Assembly (NCBI GenBank): GCA_036506495.1
Contig: DASXRQ010000165.1
Coordinates: 1-7,577 of the forward strand
Source: DASXRC01 sp036506495
GTDB taxonomy: Bacteria > Actinomycetota > Actinomycetes > Mycobacteriales > Micromonosporaceae
Direction: 5' to 3'
DNA: 7,577 nucleotides
A program made the translations under genes and the position numbers. Positions 1 to 5,585 of the stretch are shown here, piece by piece (position 1 is the first letter of the stretch; each line of letters opens with the position of its first letter). A model generated the notes under the pieces. That model was not told where the DNA came from. It did no database searches and worked only from the letters and a program-made list of their open reading frames with translations.

Positions 1-1
1 C

Positions 2-313
2 AAGCAACCAGCCGCGCTGATCTCGTTCGCCGACCACGGCGGCACCGCGATCCGGGAGGTGATGGACGCGCAGGACGAGGTCGAGCGGCAGTTGCGCGAC
101 ACCGTGCTGACCCAGGCGCGGGTGTGGCGGATCGACGCGCATCTCGTGGTGCGCGACGGTGATCCGCTGACCGTACTGTCCGATGTGGCCAAGGAGGTAC
201 GGGCGGATGCCGTGATCGTCGGATCATCGACGAGCATGGGTCACCGGATCGCCGGATCCCTCGCCGTCCGCCTCGTCCGCTTGGCGCGCTGGCCGGTCAC
301 CGTCGTGCCTTAG
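2..313 (+). CDS. Universal stress protein (UspA family), C-terminal part, 5' truncated by window edge
   Basis: The frame is open from base 2 and ends at TAG 311-313, showing 103 residues; single-domain Usp proteins are usually about 140-150 residues, so roughly the first 40 are outside the window. The visible part carries the expected end of the Usp fold: a DGDP..VL segment, a helix, then RADAVIVGSS, a glycine/serine stretch ending in AGS (the position of the GX2GX9G(S/T) nucleotide loop) and the closing strand WPVTVVP. The first glycine spacing of that loop (GSSTSMG) departs from the strict pattern, so ATP binding is uncertain. GTG 59 and ATG 62 are internal codons, not starts, because the homologous sequence continues upstream. 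Usp proteins are cytoplasmic and linked to stress or dormancy. It converges on the permease gene and its stop overlaps that gene's stop by 4 bases. Confidence 0.88.
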   Translation, partial: KQPAALISFADHGGTAIREVMDAQDEVERQLRDTVLTQARVWRIDAHLVVRDGDPLTVLSDVAKEVRADAVIVGSSTSMGHRIAGSLAVRLVRLARWPVTVVP

Positions 314-1320
314 GCCGACCTGCGGCGCAACCACCAGAAGCCGAACGCCACCAGCAGCGCGGCCAGCACCAGGAAGACGCCCACCTCGGCCCACTGCAGG
401 TCCCAGAACCGGCTGGCCGGCTGGTAGACCAGGCGCTGCTTGAGACCCAGCGTGTTGATCCAGTCCTCGCATGCCTTCGGCCCAACGTCGCGTCCGCACT
501 GCGTTGGATCGGCCGGCCCGGTGAAGACCTTGCCGGCGGCGGTGACCGTCTGGTTCTGCAGGATCCAGGCGCCGTCGATGTGCGCCTGGGCCACGATCCG
601 CATGTCGCCGTTGGGGCCGATGCCGAGCTGCTCAATGCCCTGGCTGAGGTCCAGGTTCGTGGTGAGGTGTTTCGCCGGCAGCAGGTGGGCGCGTACCCAC
701 AGGATCATCGCGCCGACGGCCGCGGCGTACACGGCGAGCGTGACGGCCATCGCGGGCACGGTCCGGCGGATCAGGATGCCCGCGGCCACGCCGAGCACGA
801 ACGCGAACGCCGCGTACCCGATCGGCACGACGCCGCGCGCGCCGAACAGCAGCGGGGTCAGGCGGTTCAGCACGTTCTCGTCGATCCGGTACGACGACCA
901 CCACACGATCAGGCTGAGAATGCCCGCGAACGCCACGCTCGCGGTGCACAGGAGGCCGAGCTTGACGGCGAGCCAGCGGTCCCGCGTCACGGACTGGTTC
1001 CAGACCAGCCGATGCGTGCCCGCCTCCAGTTCGCGGGCCACCAGCGGGGCGCCCCAGAAGACGCCGACCAGCGGCGGCACCAGGTAGAGCAGTGCGGTGC
1101 CCAGGATGAAGAGCACTATCGTCCGGCCGTTGTCCGTCGCGTGCGCGAAGTTGGTGAGTGCCGCGCAGTCGCCGGTGGCCGGGCAGTTCGCGGCACCGCT
1201 GTCGGTCCACGCGCGCGCGATCATGCGGCCGTTGATCGCCAGTGCGATCGCGGCGGCCACCAGCGTGACGGCGCCGACGATCGCCTGCGTACGGAACTGC
1301 CGGTAGGTCAACCAGATCAT
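310..1320 (-). CDS. ABC transporter permease (ABC-2-like, actinobacterial GntR/YtrA-linked type)
   Basis: This 336-residue membrane protein has about six predicted hydrophobic segments, near residues 12-30, 67-90, 119-140, 165-183, 190-209 and 311-330. A large extracytoplasmic region (about 211-310) separates the fifth and sixth. After the second segment comes ARELEAGTHRLVWNQS followed by VTRDRW (residues 95-116), a motif I recognise from actinobacterial ABC-2-type permeases that pair with YtrA-type regulators. Two cysteine pairs (46/52 and 275/284) lie in predicted outside loops and could form disulfides. ATG 1320 was chosen because it overlaps the ATPase stop as ATGA, implying translational coupling and a one-to-one complex with that ATPase. 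The open frame continues upstream to 1887 but that part is antiparallel-frame shadow of the ATPase gene. The substrate is unknown; export of a lipophilic or peptide compound is an inference. TAA stop at 312-310. Confidence 0.88.
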   Translation of the reverse strand: MIWLTYRQFRTQAIVGAVTLVAAAIALAINGRMIARAWTDSGAANCPATGDCAALTNFAHATDNGRTIVLFILGTALLYLVPPLVGVFWGAPLVARELEAGTHRLVWNQSVTRDRWLAVKLGLLCTASVAFAGILSLIVWWSSYRIDENVLNRLTPLLFGARGVVPIGYAAFAFVLGVAAGILIRRTVPAMAVTLAVYAAAVGAMILWVRAHLLPAKHLTTNLDLSQGIEQLGIGPNGDMRIVAQAHIDGAWILQNQTVTAAGKVFTGPADPTQCGRDVGPKACEDWINTLGLKQRLVYQPASRFWDLQWAEVGVFLVLAALLVAFGFWWLRRRSA

Positions 1321-2204
1321 CGGGTCATCTCCGCCCGCCGGGGCGCAGGCACCGCGGCCTTCGCCATGTACGCCAGAACCAGGTCTTCCAGGTCGAGCCG
1401 CTCGCTGTTCCATACGCCGTCGTCGATCGGCGTCTCGCTGCGCACGATCAGCGTGCTTTGCCGGTCGGTGTGGCTCGCCTGGATGACCGTCGCCCCGGCC
1501 GGCAGCACCTCCGGGTCCCGGCGCAGCCCGACGAGTCGCGGATGCGTGGCCAGCAGCTCGTCGACGTCGCCGGCCACCAGGACGCGCGAGTCGGCGAGCA
1601 CGATCAGGAAGTCGCAGACCCGCTCGAGGTCGGCGACCAGGTGCGAGGAGAGGATGACGCTCGCGCCCGACTCGGCCGTGAACTCCATCAGGCTCTGCAG
1701 GAACTCGCGCCGGGCCAGCGGGTCGAGGCTCGCCACCGGCTCGTCCAGGACCAGCAGCTCTGGCCGCTTCGCGACGGCCAGGGTCAGCGCGAGCTGGGCG
1801 CGCTGACCGCCGGACAGCTTGCCGGCGGGCCGAGCATGGTCGAGGCCGAGCCGGTCGATGCGAGTCTGTGCCACCTCGTCGTCCCATCGCGGGTTGAGGT
1901 GCGCACCCAGCCTTAGGTGGTCGGCGACCGTGAGATTCGCGTACGTGGGCGTGTCCTGAGCGACGAAGCCCACCCTAGCCAGCTGATCGGGACCGGACGC
2001 GGGCTGCCCGCCCAGCACCTCGATGCGGCCCGCGGTCGGGGTGAGCAGCCCGACCGCCAGCTGCAGCAGCGTCGTCTTCCCGGCGCCGTTCGGCCCGACC
2101 AGTCCGACGACGCGGCCCGGCGGGATGTGCAACGTGCAGTCGGACAGCCCCGGGTGGCGGCCGTACCGCTTGGTCAGCCCCTCGGTTTCGAGTACAGCGG
2201 TCAT
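1317..2204 (-). CDS. ABC transporter ATP-binding protein (YtrB-like, drug/peptide export type)
   Basis: From ATG 2204 this is a 295-residue nucleotide-binding subunit with every canonical element: Walker A GPNGAGKTT (37-45), Q-loop Q83 in FVAQD, signature LSGGQ (130-134), Walker B LLVLDEP (150-156), D-loop SLD (159-161) and the switch histidine H188 in SSH. Residues from about 220 form a variable C-terminal domain seen in the CcmA/YtrB-like export ATPases. It would energise the adjacent permease, whose ATG overlaps this TGA stop. The start is ambiguous. ATG 2204 begins the family-typical MTAVLETEGLTKRYG and has GAGGGG five bases upstream. In-frame ATG 2267 would add 21 residues, has the better GAGGAG site and overlaps the regulator stop as ATGA. 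The 21 extra residues derive from duplicated start-region DNA and resemble nothing in the family, so 2204 is preferred. Confidence 0.9.
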   Translation of the reverse strand: MTAVLETEGLTKRYGRHPGLSDCTLHIPPGRVVGLVGPNGAGKTTLLQLAVGLLTPTAGRIEVLGGQPASGPDQLARVGFVAQDTPTYANLTVADHLRLGAHLNPRWDDEVAQTRIDRLGLDHARPAGKLSGGQRAQLALTLAVAKRPELLVLDEPVASLDPLARREFLQSLMEFTAESGASVILSSHLVADLERVCDFLIVLADSRVLVAGDVDELLATHPRLVGLRRDPEVLPAGATVIQASHTDRQSTLIVRSETPIDDGVWNSERLDLEDLVLAYMAKAAVPAPRRAEMTR

Positions 2205-2267
2205 GTCGGCCCCTCGTGTTCCAGTACCTCGGTCATGTCGGCCCCCGGCTCTCAGTTCTGCGGTCAT
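2173..2267 (-). repeat. Three degenerate direct repeats of about 32 bp covering the ATPase translation start
   Basis: Read on the minus strand, three tandem units begin with ATGACCG at 2267, 2236 and 2204, spaced 31 and 32 bases. The third unit is the beginning of the ATPase gene. Unit 2 matches unit 3 at 26 of 32 positions; unit 1 matches unit 2 at about 23 of 32 with one gap. Each ATG follows a G-rich stretch (GAGGAG, GGGGG, GAGGGG) five bases away. Unit 1 is in frame with the gene; unit 2 is not and encodes an 11-residue peptide MTEVLEHEGPT whose TGA overlaps the unit-3 ATG. The peptide matches the ATPase N-terminus (MTAVLETEGLT) at 8 of 11 positions, which indicates duplication of coding sequence. 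Confidence 0.85.
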
Positions 2268-2653
2268 GTCTTCTCCTCGGCAAGCGCGTGGAACGTCGTG
2301 ACGAACAGGGCCTCGATGCTTTCGTTGTCGAGGCCGGCGGCGCGGGCCCGGGCGAGCCAGCGCTGCAGTTCCGAGCGCAGCGGTCCGTGCGCGGCCGTCG
2401 TCTCGTCGGTGAGCGTGCGCGTGACGAAGGTGCCGAGGCCGGGTCGCGGGGACACCAGGCCCTCGTGCTCGAGCTCGCGATACGCCTTCAGCACTGTGTT
2501 CGGGTTGATGGCCACCTTCGCCACCACTTCCTTGACGGTAGGCAGCTGATCGCCCTCGGACAGCAGACCGAGGCGCATCGCCCGTCGCACCTGCTGGATC
2601 AGCTGCATGTACGGGGCGACGCCGGATCGCGTCTCCAGGTGGAACTCGATCAC
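2264..2653 (-). CDS. GntR-family transcriptional regulator, YtrA subfamily
   Basis: The 129-residue protein has an N-terminal winged helix-turn-helix of the GntR type (about residues 10-78): the opening SGVAPYMQLIQQVRRAM, then GDQLPTVKEVVAKVAINPNT, then VLKAYRELEHEGLVSPRPG and the wing GTFV. It is followed only by a short helical tail of about 45 residues, with no large ligand domain, which defines the YtrA subfamily. These regulators usually sit first in an operon with an ABC transporter and repress it, relieved by cell-wall antibiotics or other inducers, as in Bacillus ytrA; the same gene order holds here. The start is GTG 2653, without a good Shine-Dalgarno sequence, so the mRNA could be leaderless or poorly initiated. 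The TGA stop (2266-2264) overlaps ATG 2267 of the upstream repeat unit. Autoregulation through the palindromes at 2671-2699 is inferred. Confidence 0.93.
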   Translation of the reverse strand: MIEFHLETRSGVAPYMQLIQQVRRAMRLGLLSEGDQLPTVKEVVAKVAINPNTVLKAYRELEHEGLVSPRPGLGTFVTRTLTDETTAAHGPLRSELQRWLARARAAGLDNESIEALFVTTFHALAEEKT

Positions 2654-2717
2654 GTCGGGGCTCTACCAATCAACTAGGTTGCTAGCACAATAGCGCTATG
2701 CGTGTCCGGCGTGTCAA
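2654..2717 (-). promoter_or_regulatory. Promoter and candidate operator of the GntR-ABC operon
   Basis: On the minus strand a perfect -35 TTGACA (2717-2712) is followed after 19 bases by TATTGT (2692-2687), a plausible though widely spaced -10. A second possible promoter nearer the gene is TTGTGC (2690-2685) with TAGAGC (2665-2660), which would start transcription at or next to GTG 2653 and give a leaderless mRNA, fitting the lack of a ribosome site. Overlapping these are three small palindromes: ATAGCGCTAT (2690-2699, perfect), TGCTAGCA (2680-2687, perfect) and CAACtagGTTG (2671-2681, imperfect). The region is AT-richer than its surroundings. GntR proteins of the YtrA type bind such palindromes over their own promoter; which one is used here is not decided by sequence. 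Confidence 0.55.
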
Positions 2718-2736
2718 GAGCGGTCTTCCCTCGGGT

Positions 2737-3909
2737 CTACGCGGCGCCGCTCAACACGTCGCCCCTGGACACCACCATCCGCACCTCGCGCAGCGCGGTG
2801 ACGTCGTGCGCCGGGTCGCCGCCGACCAGCAGGAGGTCCGCGGCCAGGCCGGCGCGCAGGCGGCCGGTGCGATCGGCGATCCGGCACGCGTTCGCGGCGG
2901 CCCCGGTCGCCGATGCCAAGGCCTGCGGCGCGGGCATGCCGCACCCGACCAGGTCGATCACGGCCTCGGGCAGCACGCCGTGCGGCTTGCCCGGGTTGAT
3001 GCCGGCGTCGCTGCCGCTGATCAGCGCGACGCCGGCGCGGACCAGTTCGCCGATCACGGCACGGCGCGCCTCCAGGGTCATGCCGGTGCGCGCCATCATG
3101 GCCCTGAGCTGCGCCGGCAGCTCGGTCAGCCCGCGCCGGCGGCCGAGCGTCGGGCACACGACGGTGCCGGCCGCCACCAGGGCCGCGATCATGTCCGCCG
3201 GCGCCGCGACGCCGCCGGGCACGATGCACGTGCAGTGCTCGATGTCATCCACGCCGGCCTCGATGCAGTGGCGTACCGCCGTCTGCGCGTGGGCGTGCGC
3301 CGCCACGGGCAGGCCGTGCCGGTGCGCCTCGTCCACGACCGCCCGCAGCTCGTCCGGTGTGAACTGCTCGGCGGTCACGTCCGTGGTGACGGTCATCGCG
3401 CCTCCGCTCGTCATGATCTTGACGAGGTCGGCGCCGCGTTCCGCTCGTTCCCGTACGGCCCGCCGCAGCTCGTCCTCGCCGCTCGCCTCGCCGCCCATCG
3501 ACCAGCAGTGCCCCCGTACGCTCGTGATGGGTGGCCCGGCGGCGACGACGTTGGGAAGCCGTCTCGCGACCACCGCGAACCGGTGGTCGCCGAGGTCGCG
3601 CACCGTCGTGACGCCGGCCGCCAGCTGTGCCTCGAGCGCGGCCGTGATGACGCCGTCCAGTTCGGCCGGCAACAGGCCCGGGATGCGGTCCAGCGCGTCC
3701 GGCCCGCCGTTGGCGCACAGATGCACATGCACGTCGATCAATCCCGGCAGCAGCGTGGTCCCGGGCAGGTAGGTCACCTCGCAGCCGTCGGGGACGTGCG
3801 CGGACGCCGGTTCCACGCCGGCGATGGTGTCGCCTTCGACGAGGACCAGTGCCCCGTCCGGCAGCACGCGGTCGCCGTCGAATGCGCGGTCCGCTCGATA
3901 TGCCTTCAC
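2737..3909 (-). CDS. Amidohydrolase family protein (imidazolonepropionase/prolidase-like, COG1228-type)
   Basis: The 390-residue enzyme has the metal-dependent amidohydrolase layout: an N-terminal beta-sandwich part, then GLIDVHVHL with the metal pair H61 and H63, a likely carboxylated lysine K164 in LVKIMTSGG, H205 in AAHAHA, H225 in DDIEHC and the catalytic aspartate D301 in SGSDAG. It closes with GRLRAGLAADLLLV, the return to the small domain. The set points to a binuclear zinc hydrolase of cyclic amides or Xaa-Pro/Xaa-Arg-like dipeptides; the substrate cannot be named. No signal peptide is seen, so it is cytoplasmic. The longest frame starts at GTG 3936, but GTG 3909 has AGAGGAG six bases upstream, a site that would lie inside the longer version, so 3909 is preferred. 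It diverges from padR and lies upstream of the GntR operon on the same strand, but that operon has its own promoter. Confidence 0.9.
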   Translation of the reverse strand: MKAYRADRAFDGDRVLPDGALVLVEGDTIAGVEPASAHVPDGCEVTYLPGTTLLPGLIDVHVHLCANGGPDALDRIPGLLPAELDGVITAALEAQLAAGVTTVRDLGDHRFAVVARRLPNVVAAGPPITSVRGHCWSMGGEASGEDELRRAVRERAERGADLVKIMTSGGAMTVTTDVTAEQFTPDELRAVVDEAHRHGLPVAAHAHAQTAVRHCIEAGVDDIEHCTCIVPGGVAAPADMIAALVAAGTVVCPTLGRRRGLTELPAQLRAMMARTGMTLEARRAVIGELVRAGVALISGSDAGINPGKPHGVLPEAVIDLVGCGMPAPQALASATGAAANACRIADRTGRLRAGLAADLLLVGGDPAHDVTALREVRMVVSRGDVLSGAA

Positions 3910-3944
3910 GAAGCGCTCCTCTGTTCTCGAGATCACCCGGAGCC

Positions 3945-3984
3945 AGGATTCCAGACGGCCGCGAGGATTCCAGACGGCCGCGAG
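3945..3984. repeat. Perfect 19-bp tandem duplication in the intergenic region
   Basis: The unit AGGATTCCAGACGGCCGCG occurs twice without mismatch at 3945-3963 and 3964-3982, followed by the first two bases (AG) of a third copy. It lies 36 bases upstream of the preferred amidohydrolase start and about 60 bases before the PadR operator-like repeat. It could be a slippage duplication or a doubled regulator site; no promoter hexamers are obvious within it. Confidence 0.9.
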
Positions 3985-4044
3985 CGCGACCCCGTGCTGT
4001 CAGGCAAGGGCGGCGTCCTGGCCGTCGCCAAAATTAGCCGCGCA

Positions 4045-4067
4045 GTGTATATACGCGAGGTATACAC
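4045..4067. promoter_or_regulatory. Candidate PadR operator: 7-bp inverted repeat overlapping the padR promoter
   Basis: GTGTATA (4045-4051) and TATACAC (4061-4067) form perfect inverted arms around a 9-base spacer; GTATATAC (4047-4054) and GTATAC (4060-4065) are also palindromes in themselves. The element ends 19 bases before the preferred padR start. TATACA at 4061-4066 could serve as a -10, with the transcript beginning close to ATG 4075, and TATATA at 4048-4053 is an alternative. PadR proteins bind TA-rich dyads over their own promoters, so autorepression is the likely role. Its position between divergent genes means it could also affect the amidohydrolase; this is inference. Confidence 0.7.
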
Positions 4068-4086
4068 CGCGCGTATGGTGCGAGGC

Positions 4087-4611
4087 ATGAGTGTTCCGCT
4101 GACCTTGCTCGGCCTCCTCGAACGGGAGCCCAGCCACGGATATGACCTGAAGCGCGAGTACGACGCCTACTTCGGCCGGGGGCGGCCACTGCCGTTCGGG
4201 CAGGTCTACGCCACGCTCGGGCGCCTGGCCCGGGACGGCAAGGTGGTGATGGGCGAGGTCGGGCCGGGCGAGGGCCCGGATCGCAAGCGGTACGTCATCA
4301 CCGAGCGGGGCGCGACCGAGGTGGACACCTGGCTGGCCGAGCCGGTCGAGCCGGAGCCGCACCTGCAGACCGTGCTGTTCGCCAAGACCGTGCTGGCGTT
4401 GATGCTGGGCCGCCCGGCCGAGGAGTACCTCGACGCCCAGCGCGCGGCCCACATGCGACGGATGCGCGAGCTGACCGAGATGAGACGGTCCGGCAGCCTG
4501 GTGGACGCGCTGCTCGCCGACCACGGCATGTTCCATCTGGAGGCCGATCTGCGCTGGATCGACCTGACCGTGGCCCGGCTGGACGCGCTCGCGGAAACGG
4601 TGCGGTCATGA
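4087..4611 (+). CDS. PadR-family transcriptional regulator
   Basis: The 174-residue protein begins with the PadR winged helix: PLTLLGLLEREPSHGYDLKR (4-23), the recognition segment PLPFGQVYATLGRLARDGKV (35-54) and the wing with DRKRYVITERG (65-75). A C-terminal helical part of about 90 residues (from residue 85, with FAKTVLALML) is the usual dimerisation and ligand region of this subgroup. ATG 4087 gives the family-typical MSVPLTLLG. In-frame ATG 4075 and GTG 4078 are alternatives, and 4075 would fit a leaderless mRNA; GAGG at 4082-4085 is too close to 4087 to be a good ribosome site. The frame stays open far upstream to 2698, but that stretch is antisense to the amidohydrolase. Its TGA overlaps the next ATG (4608-4611), so it is the first gene of the ABC operon and probably represses it until a ligand binds. 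Confidence 0.93.
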   Translation: MSVPLTLLGLLEREPSHGYDLKREYDAYFGRGRPLPFGQVYATLGRLARDGKVVMGEVGPGEGPDRKRYVITERGATEVDTWLAEPVEPEPHLQTVLFAKTVLALMLGRPAEEYLDAQRAAHMRRMRELTEMRRSGSLVDALLADHGMFHLEADLRWIDLTVARLDALAETVRS

Positions 4612-5297
4612 ACGACGTCGTCGTCGAGGCCCGCGACGTCGTGCTGTCGTTCGGCGAGACACCAGCGCTGCGTGGTGCGACCGTCTCCGCGGCGTCCGGC
4701 GAGGTCCTCGCGATCATGGGACCCAGCGGATCGGGCAAGTCGACGCTGCTGCACTGCCTGGCCGGGATCCTGGTGCCCGCGACGGGGGAGGTCTGGTTCG
4801 GCGGGCAACGGCTCGACACGCTGCCGGAGCCGCGGCGCAGTGCCCTCCGCCGGGATCGCTTCGGGTTCGTGTTCCAGTTCGGACAGCTGGTGCCCGAGTT
4901 GACCGCGGAGGAGAACGTCGCCCTGCCGCTGCTTCTGGCCGGCGCTCGCCGGCCGGCCGCGCTGGCCAGGGCCCGCGTCTGGTTCGCCCGGCTGGGTCTG
5001 GACGGGCTGGAACACCGCAGGTCGGGGGAGTTGTCCGGGGGAGAGGCCCAGCGGGTCGCGCTGGCCCGCGCCCTGGTCGCCGAGCCCGAGGTGCTCTTCG
5101 CCGACGAGCCGACCGGAGCGCTCGACTCGCTGGCCGGCGAACAGGTCATGGACATGCTGGTGGCCTCGGCCCGCGAGCAGGGCACGACCGTGGTTCTGGT
5201 CACCCACGAGGCACGTGTGGCCGCGTACGCGGACCGTGAGGTCATCGTGCGCGACGGCCGGGTGCACGCGTACGCGGCGGAGCGGACTGGCTCATGA
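4608..5297 (+). CDS. ABC transporter ATP-binding protein (LolD/MacB-type, FtsX-permease partner)
   Basis: This 229-residue ATPase has Walker A GPSGSGKST (38-46), Q-loop Q90 in FVFQFGQLVPELTAEENV, signature LSGGE (142-146), Walker B VLFADEP (162-168), the ALDS D-loop and the switch histidine H200 in VTHE. The VFQFGQLVPELTAEENVALPLLL run and DEPTGALDS are hallmarks of the LolD/MacB/SalX group, which drive mechanotransmission through FtsX-fold permeases rather than ordinary channel transport. The short length, with no C-terminal extension, also fits. Both ends are ATGA overlaps, with padR before and the FtsX-like permease after, so the three are made together. In this group the function is often antimicrobial-peptide or lipophilic-drug resistance or lipoprotein release; which applies here is not shown. 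The signature ends in E where Q is commoner, a frequent variant in this group. Confidence 0.93.
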   Translation: MNDVVVEARDVVLSFGETPALRGATVSAASGEVLAIMGPSGSGKSTLLHCLAGILVPATGEVWFGGQRLDTLPEPRRSALRRDRFGFVFQFGQLVPELTAEENVALPLLLAGARRPAALARARVWFARLGLDGLEHRRSGELSGGEAQRVALARALVAEPEVLFADEPTGALDSLAGEQVMDMLVASAREQGTTVVLVTHEARVAAYADREVIVRDGRVHAYAAERTGS

Positions 5298-5570
5298 TCC
5301 GATTCGGACTCCGCCTCGCCGTGGCCGGCGGTCGCGCGGCGATCTTGCGCCTGGTCATCATCGCCGCGGCCGTGGCGCTCGGCGTAGGGATGCTGCTGGC
5401 CACGCTGGCCGGCGTCAACGCGGTCAACGCCCAGTTCGGCCGCGCCGCCTGGATGGACCCGTCCGACGCGAGCGCCGCAGCGGCGGCCACGGATCCGGTG
5501 TGGTGGCTGCTGCGCTACGACTATTTCGGCGGCCGGCAGATCGACCGGATCGACGTCGCCGCCACCGGGG
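5294..5570 (+). pseudogene. FtsX-like ABC permease, N-terminal part, separated from the rest by a frameshift
   Basis: ATG 5294 overlaps the ATPase stop as ATGA and opens a frame reading MIRFGLRLAVAGGRAAILRL, then a membrane segment (about residues 18-42) and a short outside stretch ending DRIDVAATG at codon 92. This is the standard beginning of actinobacterial FtsX-like permeases that pair with such ATPases. After the GGGG run at 5567-5570 this frame reads arginine-rich low-complexity sequence with no permease features, while the correct continuation lies one base on, starting at 5571. Dropping one G gives VAATGPRTPDVPGIPSVPG, joining both halves smoothly into a 718-residue protein (5294-7451). 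Either the genome assembly has a one-base error, the gene is inactivated, or the shift is bypassed at the G run; the sequence alone cannot decide. Confidence 0.8.
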
Positions 5571-5585
5571 CCGCGGACGCCGGAC

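Noticed and set aside
440..1806. Plus-strand open frames opposite the permease and ATPase genes
   Set aside because: They are antisense shadows with biased composition; the minus-strand proteins have complete family motifs.
1321..1887. Upstream extension of the permease frame through the ATPase gene, as an ATPase-permease overlap or fusion
   Set aside because: The extension is low-complexity Arg/Ala/Pro sequence in a wrong frame of the ATPase gene, and the ATGA overlap at 1317-1320 marks a normal start.
2700..2736. Possible terminator after the amidohydrolase
   Set aside because: No stable GC stem followed by a T run was found; the stretch is better explained by the TTGACA element of the next operon.
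2698..4086. Long plus-strand open frame continuous with padR, over 460 codons before its start
   Set aside because: It is antisense to the well-supported amidohydrolase gene, gives arginine/alanine/histidine-rich sequence without domain features, and reflects lack of stops in high-GC DNA. The PadR fold begins at 4087.
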